Assembly: GCF_001412575.1 (NCBI RefSeq)
Contig: NZ_CP011834.1
Coordinates: 1,488,001-1,552,000 of the forward strand
Direction of reading: 5' to 3'
From: Limnohabitans sp. 103DPR2
GTDB lineage: Bacteria > Pseudomonadota > Gammaproteobacteria > Burkholderiales > Burkholderiaceae_C
Length of the DNA: 64,000 bases
The position numbers and the translations under genes are program-made. Under the pieces are notes generated by a model, which was given only the letters and a program-made list of their open reading frames with translations, was not told where the DNA came from and did no database searches. This document shows, piece by piece, positions 9,497 through 18,947 of the stretch. The stretch's first letter is position 1; every line of letters starts with the position of its first letter.

Positions 9497-10672
9497 TCAG
9501 TGCTTTGAGCGCTTGGCCAAGTCTTGCATCAGGGCGCGGATGCCATAGGTCCAAGGCGGTGCCTGGTCTGAGGTGGTCACTCGGTTGAAGAGGGTGCCCA
9601 ATTGCGGGGTGGTGATGGCCACCGTATCGCCCACCACATGGGTAAAGCCTTGCCCGGGGCCATGCCGGTCTTGGGTAGGGGCAAACATGGTGCCGAGAAA
9701 CAGCACCAGACCGTCGGGGTACTGGTGGTAGGGGCCAATGGCTTGCGCCGCTAAATCCAAGGGATCTCGACTGATTTGGCTAAGAGAACTGCTGCCTTGC
9801 ATGACAAAGCCTTCGGGGCCATGGAGCGCCATGCTGAGGTCTGTGGTTCTTACGTTGTCGATGGTGTACTGGCCATCAAACAAGCGGATGAAGGGGCCGA
9901 TGGCGCAGCTGGCATTGTTGTCTTTGGCTTTGCCCAAGAGCAGGGCGCTGCGGCCCTCAAAATCTCGCAAGTTGACATCGTTGCCCATGGCGGCGCCCAC
10001 CACATGGCCTTTGGAATTGATGACCAACACAATTTCCGGCTCGGGGTTGTTCCATGAACTGCCGGGATGCAAGCCCACATCAAAACCAGAACCCACAGCA
10101 CTCATGGCTTGCGACTTGGTGAAAATTTCTGCGTCAGGACCGATGCCCACTTCAAGGTACTGAGACCAAACGCCTTGCGCTACCAGCACTTCTTTCAGTT
10201 TCATGGCTTGTGCAGAGCCAGGTTTGACATTGCGAAGGTTGTCACCCATCACATCGATCACGGCTTTGCGCACACTTTCAGCTTTGGCGGCATCGCCTCG
10301 CGCTTGTTCTTCGATGACGCGCTCCAACATGCTGGCGACAAAGGTCACACCGGCCGCTTTGATGGCCTGCAAGTCAGTGGGTGCAAGGAACCAAGGTTGT
10401 TGTTCGTTGCGCTGTTGGGTATCGGTATTGGCCCACAAAGCTTCTGTGGACCAAGTTTTGCCATGGTGGTTTTTGACACTTGCGGCGACATTCTCGAGTT
10501 CCATCAAGTCGCTGCTGGTGAGTGCCAAGCCAGACAAGTCGGTGGTTTCGCTGGCGCCTACTTTGACAAGATAGGGTCCCTCGCCGGGAACCCAAATGCG
10601 GCCAATCAAAATGGCGTTGGCGGCATCATCGGGCAGCGTCTCTGCCAATGAAGGAAAGCTGGAATGTGACAA
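9497..10672 (-). CDS. Fumarylacetoacetate hydrolase-family protein (about 390 aa)
   Basis: A 391-residue member of the FAH superfamily, longer than the usual 280-residue type. The conserved C-terminal catalytic region includes GSGFDVGLHPGSSWNNPEPE (metal-binding acidic residues), GAAMGNDVNLRDFEGRSAL and KAKDNNASCAIGPFIRLFD. Only TTG starts are available; I prefer 10672 because GGGAG lies at proper spacing upstream, with 10687 (also TTG) as the alternative. It is last in the minus-strand array, after the MarR gene. FAH enzymes cut or dehydrate 2-keto or 1,3-diketo acids; the substrate here is not evident from sequence. Confidence 0.8.
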   Translation of the reverse strand: MSHSSFPSLAETLPDDAANAILIGRIWVPGEGPYLVKVGASETTDLSGLALTSSDLMELENVAASVKNHHGKTWSTEALWANTDTQQRNEQQPWFLAPTDLQAIKAAGVTFVASMLERVIEEQARGDAAKAESVRKAVIDVMGDNLRNVKPGSAQAMKLKEVLVAQGVWSQYLEVGIGPDAEIFTKSQAMSAVGSGFDVGLHPGSSWNNPEPEIVLVINSKGHVVGAAMGNDVNLRDFEGRSALLLGKAKDNNASCAIGPFIRLFDGQYTIDNVRTTDLSMALHGPEGFVMQGSSSLSQISRDPLDLAAQAIGPYHQYPDGLVLFLGTMFAPTQDRHGPGQGFTHVVGDTVAITTPQLGTLFNRVTTSDQAPPWTYGIRALMQDLAKRSKH

Positions 10673-10722
10673 GGCCGAGTCTCCCAAAGTGGTGATCTCT
10701 TGGGCCCTGAAAGTCGGTGCCC

Positions 10723-11184
10723 TTAGAGGTAGATTTTTTGCAGCAACGTGACCAAGGTTTGAACTTGGTTAGGCGTGAGTTTAGAGCCAATGTTCATTTC
10801 TAGCTCAGACGCTGTGGCTTCAGCTTTTTCCATGAGTTCTAAACCCTTGTCCGTTGGGTGCAGTCCCATGGCGCGGCCATCATGGGGGTGGGGCAGGCGC
10901 TCTAGCAGGCCACGAGATTCCAATGACTGCACCAAGCCCACTAAGTTGGGCGGCAAGATGTTCAGCGCGGCGCAAAGTTGACGCGAAGTGACGCCGGGGT
11001 TGTGAACCACCACCGACATCACTGAAAAATCGACAGGCTTCAAGTCGTAGACCGCCATGCGTTCTAAGAATTGGCTGATCACGGCGAGGGCCGCACGGCG
11101 TGCGTTGTAACCAATCAAGGTTTCAAGGTAGCTGGTGTCGACTTTGTCGACGGCCGCGATTGGATTTTTCACGCTGCTTGGCAT
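10723..11184 (-). CDS. MarR-family transcriptional regulator
   Basis: A 153-residue winged-helix dimeric regulator. The core is recognisable from SVMSVVVHNPGVTSRQLCAALNILPPNLVGLVQSLE (recognition-helix region, split here by position: about residues 58-93), followed by the wing RGLLERLPHPHDGRAMGLHPT. Its ATG lies inside the 3' end of the acyl-CoA dehydrogenase gene (16-base overlap). Regulators of this family (FerR/CouR type) repress hydroxycinnamate genes and are released by the aryl-CoA thioester; the position inside such a cluster suggests the same role here. A candidate operator is at 22980-22994. Confidence 0.88.
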   Translation of the reverse strand: MPSSVKNPIAAVDKVDTSYLETLIGYNARRAALAVISQFLERMAVYDLKPVDFSVMSVVVHNPGVTSRQLCAALNILPPNLVGLVQSLESRGLLERLPHPHDGRAMGLHPTDKGLELMEKAEATASELEMNIGSKLTPNQVQTLVTLLQKIYL

Positions 11185-12872
11185 TGCGTCTCAATGATGT
11201 GACTGCGCATGGCGAATTCAGGAAGCACCCATTGGCGGAAGGCTTTGGAGGGGGCTTGCCAACGGGTCTTTAATTCGGGTGTTTGTGCATTGAGCGTGGT
11301 ATCGATGCGCAGCCAAGCCCATTGCAACATGACCAAGGCCATGGCGCGCAAATAGTCGTCGGCCACCCGGTGGCCCAAGCTGGGGTCTTGGGGTGCCGCG
11401 CTCACAATGCTTTGTGTCAATTTGCGAAGCTGAGTGGCTTCTGCTGTTTCCGTCTGCGATTGGGCCTTCATGTCGTCCAGCAATTGGTTCAAGCTCTGGC
11501 CTCCATCGGCCATGATTTTGCGAACCACCAAATCGATGGCCTGAATTTCGTTGGTGCCCTCGTAAATCATGGCGACGCGCGCATCGCGCACGATTTGCTC
11601 AATGCCCCATTCACGTACATAACCGTGGCCTCCCAAGACTTGAAGGCAATCGCTGCCGCCATGAAAAGCTTGATGGGTGAAGGCGGCTTTCATCACAGGC
11701 GTCACCAAAGCGCACCAGCGTTGCGATTGGGCTGCGGTGTCTTTGTCTGCGTGTTTGATTCGGTCTAATTCCACTGCAGTTTGATAAGCCAACACGCGGC
11801 CGCCATCCACCCAAGCGCGTTGTGTGTTCAAGATGCGTTGGATGGCAGGATGCTCAATGATGAAATCGGCTTCGGCAGCAGACTTGGGTTTCACTTCTTG
11901 ACCTGCTGGCGCGCGCATCTGACGGCGCTCTCGGGCGTAAGCGTCGGCTTTTTGCCAAGCCGCATCCAGTAGGCCAATGCCTTGCATGGCCACGTGCAAT
12001 CGCGCAGCGTTCATCATGACGAACATGGCGTTCAGACCTTTGCCGGGTTCGCCGATGATCTCAGACAGGGCGTCATCAAAGCGCATCACACATGTGGGAC
12101 TGCCGTGAAGGCCCATCTTTTCTTCGATGCGGTCGCAATGCACAGCGCTACGTTCGCCATTGGGGTAAAACTTGGGCACCAAAAAGAGTGACAGACCTTT
12201 AGGGCCGGGCGGTGCATCGGGCAAACGTGCCAAGACCAAATGAACGATGTTGTCGGTGAGGTCGTGCTCGCCACCTGATATGAAAATCTTGGTGCCATTC
12301 AAGGCGTAGCGGCCATCGGCTTGCGGCGTGGCTTTGGTGCGCGACAAGCCCAAGTCACTGCCTGCGTGCGGTTCAGTCAGGCACATGGTGGCCAACCATT
12401 CACCAGTACCAACTTTGCTGAGGTAAGTTTCTTGGAGTGAGGGGCTTGCATAGTGCTTGATGCATTCATATGCGCCATGCAACAAACCAGGTGCCATGGT
12501 CCAGCCATGGTTGGCGGCTGACAGCATTTCATAAAGCATGATTTCCAAGACAGAGGGCAGGCCTTGTCCGCCATCTTCTGGTGCTGCAGAAAGCGCAGGC
12601 CAACCCGCTTGCCAAAACATTTGGTAGGCCGATTGAAAACCGGGTGGCATCGTCACTTTGCCGTCTTGCCACTTCGCGCCAATTTCATCGCCATCCCGGT
12701 TGAGTGGGGCGACCACTTCACCGACAAACTTGCCAGCTTCTTCCAACACTTGCTGCATCAGATCCGCATCGACTTCATCAAAGGCGGGCAATGCTTTCAG
12801 CTGATCGGGTGCACCTAAAACATTGGACAAGACAAATTGCATGTCTTGGATACGGGGTTGGTAGTCGCTCAT
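11169..12872 (-). CDS. Acyl-CoA dehydrogenase (long, 567 aa type)
   Basis: A 567-residue FAD-dependent acyl-CoA dehydrogenase of the extended type with an extra C-terminal domain (beyond about residue 460). The substrate/FAD motif MCLTEPHAGSDLGLSRT is near residue 160, and the C-terminal signature HGGSDCLQVLGGHGYVREWGIEQIVRDARV near 400-440 precedes YEGTNEIQ. It sits between livF and the marR gene, inside the hydroxycinnamate array. By context it may desaturate saturated phenylpropanoyl-CoAs (dihydroferuloyl- or dihydrocoumaroyl-CoA) so that they enter the same pathway; this is inference. Similar proteins are often annotated DmdC-like, but no dmd genes are here. Confidence 0.9.
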   Translation of the reverse strand: MSDYQPRIQDMQFVLSNVLGAPDQLKALPAFDEVDADLMQQVLEEAGKFVGEVVAPLNRDGDEIGAKWQDGKVTMPPGFQSAYQMFWQAGWPALSAAPEDGGQGLPSVLEIMLYEMLSAANHGWTMAPGLLHGAYECIKHYASPSLQETYLSKVGTGEWLATMCLTEPHAGSDLGLSRTKATPQADGRYALNGTKIFISGGEHDLTDNIVHLVLARLPDAPPGPKGLSLFLVPKFYPNGERSAVHCDRIEEKMGLHGSPTCVMRFDDALSEIIGEPGKGLNAMFVMMNAARLHVAMQGIGLLDAAWQKADAYARERRQMRAPAGQEVKPKSAAEADFIIEHPAIQRILNTQRAWVDGGRVLAYQTAVELDRIKHADKDTAAQSQRWCALVTPVMKAAFTHQAFHGGSDCLQVLGGHGYVREWGIEQIVRDARVAMIYEGTNEIQAIDLVVRKIMADGGQSLNQLLDDMKAQSQTETAEATQLRKLTQSIVSAAPQDPSLGHRVADDYLRAMALVMLQWAWLRIDTTLNAQTPELKTRWQAPSKAFRQWVLPEFAMRSHIIETQCQAA

Positions 12873-12884
12873 GTTGTTTGTTCT

Positions 12885-13613
12885 TTATTTTTTGGCAGTA
12901 CCCAAGTAGGTGTCGATCACGCGGGGGTCTTCGGCCAAATCGGAAGCTTTGCCTTGAAGGCTCACTTCGCCCATTTCCAAAACGTAGCCATGATCGGCCA
13001 CAGCCAATGCAGCGCGTGCATTTTGTTCCACTAACACGATGGACACACCCGTTTGACGAAGTGTTTCGATGATGTTGAAAATCTCTTTCACAATGAGCGG
13101 CGCCAAACCCAAACTGGGTTCGTCCAACATCAAGAGAGAAGGGCGTGACATGAGGGCTCTGCCCACCGCCAACATTTGACGTTCACCACCAGACAAGGTG
13201 CCAGCTTCTTGCAAACGACGTTCTTTGAGTCGGGGGAACAAGTCGAAGACGTCGTCAAGTCGATTGCGCCAATCGGCATTGCCTAAACGCATTTGGCGAT
13301 AGCCGCCCAACACCAAGTTGTCTTCGACCGTCATGGTATTAAAGAGTTCACGCTTTTCAGGGACCAGAGAGATGCCCTGCATGACGCGTTCTTCCAAGGT
13401 CAACTCGTTGATCGATTGGCCATTGAATTCAATCAGGCCTTGCGCTGGCAAGATGCCCATCAGGCTGTTCAAAAAAGTTGATTTGCCAGCGCCGTTGGGA
13501 CCAATCACTGTGATCACACTGCCTTTGGCAACTTCCAAACTGATGCCGTGCAGTACTTCGGCTTTGCCGTAACCCGCATGCAATTGCTGAACTTTGAGAA
13601 TGGGTGTTGTCAT
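12885..13613 (-). CDS. Branched-chain-type ABC importer ATPase (LivF-like)
   Basis: A 242-residue ATPase subunit with Walker A GPNGAGKST (near residue 36), signature LSGGERQML and Walker B LLMLDEPSLGLAP. The length and the QQLHAGYGKAEVLHGIS start are typical of LivF. I chose the ATG at 13613 (MTTPILKVQQL); upstream residues are not LivF-like. It starts just before the stop of the LivM-LivG fusion gene, so they are cotranscribed. With livK, livH and livMG it forms an importer inside an aromatic-acid cluster, comparable to the Cou importer of Rhodopseudomonas that takes up coumarate. Confidence 0.93.
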   Translation of the reverse strand: MTTPILKVQQLHAGYGKAEVLHGISLEVAKGSVITVIGPNGAGKSTFLNSLMGILPAQGLIEFNGQSINELTLEERVMQGISLVPEKRELFNTMTVEDNLVLGGYRQMRLGNADWRNRLDDVFDLFPRLKERRLQEAGTLSGGERQMLAVGRALMSRPSLLMLDEPSLGLAPLIVKEIFNIIETLRQTGVSIVLVEQNARAALAVADHGYVLEMGEVSLQGKASDLAEDPRVIDTYLGTAKK

Positions 13614-13614
13614 G

Positions 13615-15381
13615 TCAGTGCTCCGTGCCCAAGTAAGCCGCACGCACGGCAGGACTGGCTTGAATTTCTGCAGGCGTGCCTTGCGTTAGCAGGGTGCCAA
13701 ACTCCATCACCACCAAATGATCGCAAACGTCCATGACCAAGTCCATGTCGTGCTCCACCAACAAGATGCTCATGCCTTCGCTCTGCAATTGACGAAGCAC
13801 TTTGATCAAGTCTTGTTTTTCTTTATGGCGCAAACCGGCTGCTGGCTCGTCAAGCAACAAGAGTGCAGGATCGCAGCACAGCGCACGGGCGATTTCCATC
13901 AGACGCTGGGGTCCCATGGCCAAGTTGCCTGCCAATTCGTGCAAGTAATTGCCCATGCCAATCCGTTCAAGCTGGTGCTGTGCTTCTTTCATGAAGCGTT
14001 GCTCTTCAGCTTTATTGGTGCCTAGCATGGAGGAAATGACACCAGATTCACCGCGGGTGTAAGCGCCCAAAGCCACGTTTTCTAAAACCGTCATGTCCGG
14101 AATCATCTTCACATGTTGGAAAGTGCGGGCCATGCCTTGGCGAGAAATTTCGCGCGATGGCAAAGCGGAGATGTCATGTCCGCGGTATGTCACCTTGCCC
14201 GAAGTTTTGGACAGCACGCCAGTGATCAAGTTGAAGGTGGTTGATTTGCCAGCGCCGTTAGGGCCAATCAAACCCACAATCCGCCCAGCGTGAATGTCAA
14301 AACTGATGTCGTTCACAGCAGTGAGGCCGCCAAATTGTTTGCGAATTTTGTCGACCTTAAGAACCAAATCGCCCATCGCAGGTTTGCTGCGGGCATTCAA
14401 TGGCGCTGCATCCTGCCAGTCCATTTTGCGGGGTGGACGCGGCAGTTTGCGAGCGACCAAAGACCAGATGCCATCGGGCATGTACTTGAGCACCAGGACC
14501 ATGGCGACACCAAACACAATCACTTCATAACTGCCGCTGGTGCCAATCAAGGCAGGCAAGGCGACTTGCAAATAGTCGTCGAGCAATTTGATCAAGGCGG
14601 CACCTACGATGGCGCCCCACACATAGCCAACGCCGCCAATCACGGCCATGAACAGGTATTCGATACCCATCTTCAAGCCAAAGGCGGAAGGATTGACAGT
14701 ACGTTGGAAATGCGCAAGCAGCCATCCTGCAATGGATGCAAACAAAGCCGCAATCAAAAAGATCGTGACTTTGTAGCGGAAGGTGCTGATGCCCATGGCC
14801 TCGGCCATTTGGGAACCGCCTTTGAGCGAACGAATGGCACGGCCAGGACGTGAGTCCAGCAAGTTCAACAATGCAACGGCACCTGCAATCAGGATGGCCC
14901 ATGTGAGGATGAAGAACAAACGACCTTGGCCAATGTCAAGACTGCCGATTGACAAACTCTTGAGCCCCAACAAGCCGTCGTACTTGCCCAAGGCATCCAA
15001 ATTGCCCATGAGGTAATACAAAGACAAACCCCATGCAATGGTGGCCAATGGCAAGTAGTGACCTGACATGCGAAGGGTGATGGCGCCCACCACCAAGGCG
15101 CTGATGGCCGTGATGCCCAAGCCAACAAACAATGTCAGCCAAGGCGACATGCCCGTGTTCAAAGTCAAATAGGCCGTGGTGTAGGCGCCAACACCTACAA
15201 ACGCTGCTTGGCCGAAGGAAGTTAAGCCCCCAACGCCGGTCAGCAGTACCAATCCCAGGCACACCAATGCATAAAGACCAATGTAGTTGAGTTGCGCAAT
15301 CCAGAAGTCTGGCAAGGGCAACAAGGCCACGACGGGAACAGCCGCTGCCAGCAGCCAGATGAAAAGTTTTTGCTTGTTCAT
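13615..15381 (-). CDS. LivM-LivG fusion: ABC importer permease plus ATPase
   Basis: A 588-residue fusion. Residues about 1-310 form a LivM-type permease with 8-10 hydrophobic helices (for example LLTGVGGLTSFGQAAFVGVG). Residues about 335-585 form a LivG-type ATPase with Walker A GPNGAGKSTTFNLITG, signature LAMGPQRLMEIARAL and Walker B LLLLDEPAAGLR. The reading frame runs uninterrupted between the domains and the linker is normal in length, so this is a natural fusion. I chose the ATG at 15381 (MNKQKLF), one base after the livH stop. The aromatic-acid substrate is inferred from context. Confidence 0.93.
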   Translation of the reverse strand: MNKQKLFIWLLAAAVPVVALLPLPDFWIAQLNYIGLYALVCLGLVLLTGVGGLTSFGQAAFVGVGAYTTAYLTLNTGMSPWLTLFVGLGITAISALVVGAITLRMSGHYLPLATIAWGLSLYYLMGNLDALGKYDGLLGLKSLSIGSLDIGQGRLFFILTWAILIAGAVALLNLLDSRPGRAIRSLKGGSQMAEAMGISTFRYKVTIFLIAALFASIAGWLLAHFQRTVNPSAFGLKMGIEYLFMAVIGGVGYVWGAIVGAALIKLLDDYLQVALPALIGTSGSYEVIVFGVAMVLVLKYMPDGIWSLVARKLPRPPRKMDWQDAAPLNARSKPAMGDLVLKVDKIRKQFGGLTAVNDISFDIHAGRIVGLIGPNGAGKSTTFNLITGVLSKTSGKVTYRGHDISALPSREISRQGMARTFQHVKMIPDMTVLENVALGAYTRGESGVISSMLGTNKAEEQRFMKEAQHQLERIGMGNYLHELAGNLAMGPQRLMEIARALCCDPALLLLDEPAAGLRHKEKQDLIKVLRQLQSEGMSILLVEHDMDLVMDVCDHLVVMEFGTLLTQGTPAEIQASPAVRAAYLGTEH

Positions 15382-15382
15382 G

Positions 15383-16423
15383 TCAGTGATCCTCGTCTGA
15401 ATGACCACTGCGCAAGGAGCGCACGAGGAGAATGGGTAAGACCAAAGTGAAAACAATCACTTCTTTGAAAGCGCTGGCCCAGAAGGCGCCAAAGGATTCA
15501 ACGATGCCGACGAACAGTGCACCCAACAATGCGCCAGGGTAGCTGGCCAGTCCGCCCATCACAGCTGCCACGAAACCTTTGAGGCCAATCAAAAAGCCCG
15601 AGTCGTAGAACACGGTGGTGGTGGGACCAATTAGGAGACCAGACAATGCGCCGATCAGGGCTGACATGAGAAAGGTCAGCTGACCTGAGGTATGGCTAGA
15701 GATGCCCATCAAGCGTGCACCCGTGCGATTCACCGCAGTGGCACGCAGGGCTTTGCCGCGCAGAGAGCGTTCAAAGTAAAGCCACATCATGACAATGAGT
15801 GCCAATGAGGTGACGAAAATAATCACAGTCTGACCGGTCAATGCGACGGGTCCGAGGGTAAAGCGTTCATCCCAGAACGTCGGATTGCGGAAACCTTCCG
15901 CGCCGAAAAACAACAAACCCAAACCCGTCATCGCAAAGTGAACGCCAACCGAGACGATCAACAAGACCAGCGGTGTGGCCGATTCAAGCGATTGGTATGC
16001 CACGCGGTACACCAGCGGACCAAAGGCCGTCACGATGGCCACACTTAAAACGGCTTGACTCCAGAGCGGAAACTTTTGCGGTGCAGCCCACATGGCGATA
16101 AGAGACACCAACACCGGAAAGACCAAGGTCTTCAAAGCAGCGAACAAGGCGCGTGACACGTTGCCATGATGACGCCACCGTTCAATCAGTTCCATCAATG
16201 CAGCAACGCCAGCAAGTATCAACAACAGCCAAACGGTGCCGGGTGTTTTGCCTGTTTGGAGCATGGCCAAGGTCAGCGCACCATAAGCCACAAATTCGCC
16301 TTGAGGAATAAAGATCACACGCGTGACCGTGAACACCAGCACGGTGGCCAAGCCTAAAAGGGCATACACCGCGCCATTGGTGACACCGTCTAGCAAAAGG
16401 ATGCTGGCGATGGAGAAGTCCAT
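15383..16423 (-). CDS. Branched-chain-type ABC importer permease (LivH-like)
   Basis: A 346-residue membrane permease with about eight hydrophobic segments. It begins MDFSIASILLLDGVTNGAVYALLGLATVL, the usual LivH opening, and contains the family's GISSHTSGQLTFLMSALIGALSG region and ASYPGALLGALFVGIVESF near the end. It has an insertion around residues 90-130 relative to the shortest LivH proteins. The ATG at 16423 fits the family start; the upstream extension in frame is not hydrophobic. It follows the livK-type gene by 81 bases and is immediately followed by livMG. Confidence 0.92.
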   Translation of the reverse strand: MDFSIASILLLDGVTNGAVYALLGLATVLVFTVTRVIFIPQGEFVAYGALTLAMLQTGKTPGTVWLLLILAGVAALMELIERWRHHGNVSRALFAALKTLVFPVLVSLIAMWAAPQKFPLWSQAVLSVAIVTAFGPLVYRVAYQSLESATPLVLLIVSVGVHFAMTGLGLLFFGAEGFRNPTFWDERFTLGPVALTGQTVIIFVTSLALIVMMWLYFERSLRGKALRATAVNRTGARLMGISSHTSGQLTFLMSALIGALSGLLIGPTTTVFYDSGFLIGLKGFVAAVMGGLASYPGALLGALFVGIVESFGAFWASAFKEVIVFTLVLPILLVRSLRSGHSDEDH

Positions 16424-16504
16424 GAGATTTCCGATACAAAAAACACAAGGTGCACAGGGTGACGCCTTGAAGGCATGCACACCTGTGCAAGCAAGTCAGA
16501 GGTC

Positions 16505-17638
16505 TTATTCGACCTTGAACTTGCCATCCACCACTTTGGTCATCACGCCCGTTTCCAGTGTGTAACCCCAGTGGTCAGTAGGCGTCCAGTTCATGACGCC
16601 GTGCGAAAACACGGTGCGACCCATGGTTTCGAGTGTGTCACGCATGGCTGCGCGGAACTCAGGTGTGCCTGGCTTGGCTTTTTTCAGTGCCAAAGGAATG
16701 GCTTTTTCCATGGCCACTTGGAAGTCATAAGAGTGTCCTGCAAACTGGTTGCGTGTGTTAGGGCCATGTTCTTTTTCAAACTTCTGAACGAAGTCCAAAG
16801 CCAATTTTTTGGAAGGATGGCTGTCGGGCAATTGGTCGCCCAACAAGGCAGGGCCAGACACAACGAAGGTGCCTTCAACAGCTTTGCCGCCAATGCGTGA
16901 CAAGTCGGGTGTGGCTGCTGCGTGCGTTTGGTAGACCTTGCCTTTGTAGCCGCGCTCAACCAAGCCCATCTGGGGCATGGCGGCGCCAGAACCTGAAGCC
17001 ACGACCAAGATGGCGTCTGGGTTGGCAGAAGTCAACTTCAAAGCTTGGGGTGTGACGCTGGTGTCGGTACGAGCAAAGCGCTCAACGCCGACCATTTTGA
17101 TGCCCGATTTTTCAAGTTCAGGTTGAACAGCTTCCAGCCATTGCTGACCATAAACGTCTGCATAGCCCAGGAAGCCAACCGTTTTGATGCCTTGCTTTTT
17201 CATGTGCTCGATCACAGCATGGCCCATCACTGTGTTGGATTGGGGCAAGCGGAACAACCATTTGTCTTTGCCTGGAGGAACTCCCACAGGTGAGCCTGCG
17301 ATTTGTACAGTGCCTGCTTCAGACGCAATGTCTGTCATGGCAGCTGCAACGGGTGTGAGGCATGAGCCAAAAATGATGTCAACTTTGTCTTCTGTGACAA
17401 AGCGGCGTGCGTTGGCAGAGCCCTTACCTGGATCAGAGGCATCGTCCAACAGAATCACGGTGACTTTTTCGCCACCAATGGTTTTGGGGAACAGTTGCAA
17501 TTGTTTTTGCATGGGGGTGCCCAAGCCAGAGCCTGGGCCTGTGAGTGACAAGCTCACGCCAATTTTGATGTCGGCCAGCGCAGCGGTGCTGGTGACGGCA
17601 GTGATGGCCAAAGCCAGCAGTGTTTTCTTCATTTTCAT
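16505..17638 (-). CDS. ABC importer periplasmic binding protein (LivK-like)
   Basis: A 377-residue type I periplasmic binding protein. A Sec signal peptide covers residues 1-22 (KKTLLALAITAVTSTAALA). The mature part starts DIKIGVSLSLTGPGSGLG, as in amino-acid and aromatic-acid receptors, with further family segments VTVILLDDASDPGKGSANAR and QIAGSPVGVPPGKDKWLFRL. It is upstream of livH in the same direction, so it supplies substrate to the LivHMGF complex. Similar receptors in ferulate/coumarate clusters bind hydroxycinnamates or benzoates; the ligand here is an inference. Confidence 0.92.
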   Translation of the reverse strand: MKMKKTLLALAITAVTSTAALADIKIGVSLSLTGPGSGLGTPMQKQLQLFPKTIGGEKVTVILLDDASDPGKGSANARRFVTEDKVDIIFGSCLTPVAAAMTDIASEAGTVQIAGSPVGVPPGKDKWLFRLPQSNTVMGHAVIEHMKKQGIKTVGFLGYADVYGQQWLEAVQPELEKSGIKMVGVERFARTDTSVTPQALKLTSANPDAILVVASGSGAAMPQMGLVERGYKGKVYQTHAAATPDLSRIGGKAVEGTFVVSGPALLGDQLPDSHPSKKLALDFVQKFEKEHGPNTRNQFAGHSYDFQVAMEKAIPLALKKAKPGTPEFRAAMRDTLETMGRTVFSHGVMNWTPTDHWGYTLETGVMTKVVDGKFKVE

Positions 17639-17704
17639 TTTTGTCTCCTAAGAGGTTGGGTTGGAAAAACGTTGAGTGAAAAAATGGAAATCAAAGTCTA
17701 GGCA

Positions 17705-18124
17705 TTAGCTGCAAAGCGCTTTGATGTCCGCGGGAACGGGAATGGCTTTAATTCGATCGGGGTCTTCTGGATGCTTAATGCAAAAGGCGCGCACTTCGGT
17801 GCCTTCGCACAAGACAGTGTCGCCGCGCATCACCACGTGTTTGTGGACAAATGTTTTATCGCGCCAATCTTGCACACTGGTGTGAATTTGCAGCGTTTCA
17901 CCATAGGTGGCAGGACGGCCAAACTTGGTATTGATTTCCAAGAGGGGTGTGCCAATGATGCCGGTGGTCTTCACCAACTCACGCCAAGGTTGCACACCGC
18001 ACTTCACAAAAAAGTTAAGCGATGAGGCGTCCATCCATTTGGAAAAATTGGGAAAGAACACGATGCCTGCGGGGTCGCAGTCACCAAACATCACTTGCAC
18101 TTCATAAACAACGGTTTTGCTCAT
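17705..18124 (-). CDS. Acyl-CoA thioesterase, 4-hydroxybenzoyl-CoA thioesterase family
   Basis: A 139-residue hot-dog fold thioesterase. The catalytic motif VMFGDCDPAGIVFFPNF near residues 10-26 has the Asp-Pro-Ala-Gly signature of the 4-hydroxybenzoyl-CoA thioesterase family. I chose the ATG at 18124 (MSKTVVYEVQ); the longer frame overlaps the upstream SDR gene and is not conserved-looking. In the pathway it would release free vanillate or 4-hydroxybenzoate from the aryl-CoA made by the neighbouring thiolase. It lies 17 bases after the SDR gene in the same operon. Confidence 0.88.
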   Translation of the reverse strand: MSKTVVYEVQVMFGDCDPAGIVFFPNFSKWMDASSLNFFVKCGVQPWRELVKTTGIIGTPLLEINTKFGRPATYGETLQIHTSVQDWRDKTFVHKHVVMRGDTVLCEGTEVRAFCIKHPEDPDRIKAIPVPADIKALCS

Positions 18125-18141
18125 CGCTAGCTTTCTGCCGA

Positions 18142-18906
18142 TTAACGGGGGGCCATGCGCAGTGCGCCATCCAAGCGAATCACTTCGCCGTTCAAGTGGC
18201 CATTGCTCACAATGTGTGCGGCCAATTGTGCAAACTCTTCCGGTTTGCCAAGGCGTGAAGGGAAGGGGATGCTGGCAGCCAACGAGGCTTGCACAGGCTC
18301 GGGCAGTGTTTTGAGCAACGGTGTTGCAAAGATGCCAGGGGCAATGGTGCACACGCGAATGCCGTGTTGCGCTAAATCGCGTGCCATGGGCAGTGTCATG
18401 CCTGCCACACCCGCTTTGGAGGCACTGTAGGCTTGTTGACCCACTTGGCCATCAAAGGCTGCTACAGAGGCTGTGAAGACCATGGCGCCACGCTCACCGT
18501 CTTCCATTGGGTCGAGCTTGGCGCAGGCCGCAGCAAAGACGCGTGCAGCGTTGTAGGTGCCAATCAAATTGACGTTGACCACTTTGGCGAAGTCTTCCAA
18601 GGGTGCTGGATTGCCATCTTTGCCCACAATGCGTTTGGCGGTACCGATGCCGGCAATCTGCATCAAGATGCGTGCGCCGCCGTGGGCTTTGGCTGCTTTG
18701 GCCACGGCGTTTTCCATGCTGGCGGCGTTGGTCACGTCACATTGAACAGCAATGCCACCAATGTCTGCGGCCACCTTTTGAGCGTTCTCGAGGTTCAAGT
18801 CGAGTACGGCGACCTTCGCACCCAAACGGGCCAATTCACGGGCGGTTGCTTCGCCCAAACCAGAGCCACCACCGGTGACCAATGCGCTCATGCCTTGAAT
18901 GTTCAT
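18142..18906 (-). CDS. SDR 3-hydroxyacyl-CoA dehydrogenase-like protein
   Basis: A 254-residue short-chain dehydrogenase/reductase. The NAD-binding loop is TGGGSGLGEATAREL (residues 10-24), and the catalytic tyrosine and lysine are in QQAYSASKAGVAG near residue 158. The C-terminus (GEVIRLDGALRMAPR) is typical of type-2 3-hydroxyacyl-CoA dehydrogenases. I chose the ATG at 18906 (MNIQGMSALVTGG). Between the thiolase and thioesterase genes it would oxidise the 3-hydroxy-arylpropanoyl-CoA to the 3-keto form. Confidence 0.9.
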   Translation of the reverse strand: MNIQGMSALVTGGGSGLGEATARELARLGAKVAVLDLNLENAQKVAADIGGIAVQCDVTNAASMENAVAKAAKAHGGARILMQIAGIGTAKRIVGKDGNPAPLEDFAKVVNVNLIGTYNAARVFAAACAKLDPMEDGERGAMVFTASVAAFDGQVGQQAYSASKAGVAGMTLPMARDLAQHGIRVCTIAPGIFATPLLKTLPEPVQASLAASIPFPSRLGKPEEFAQLAAHIVSNGHLNGEVIRLDGALRMAPR

Positions 18907-18947
18907 GTTGTCCTCTTGATGAATGATGTTGTCTGAATAGCGTGACT

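Noticed and set aside
14290-14853. Open frame on the plus strand inside the LivM-LivG gene
   Set aside because: Antisense to conserved transporter sequence and no plausible start signal.
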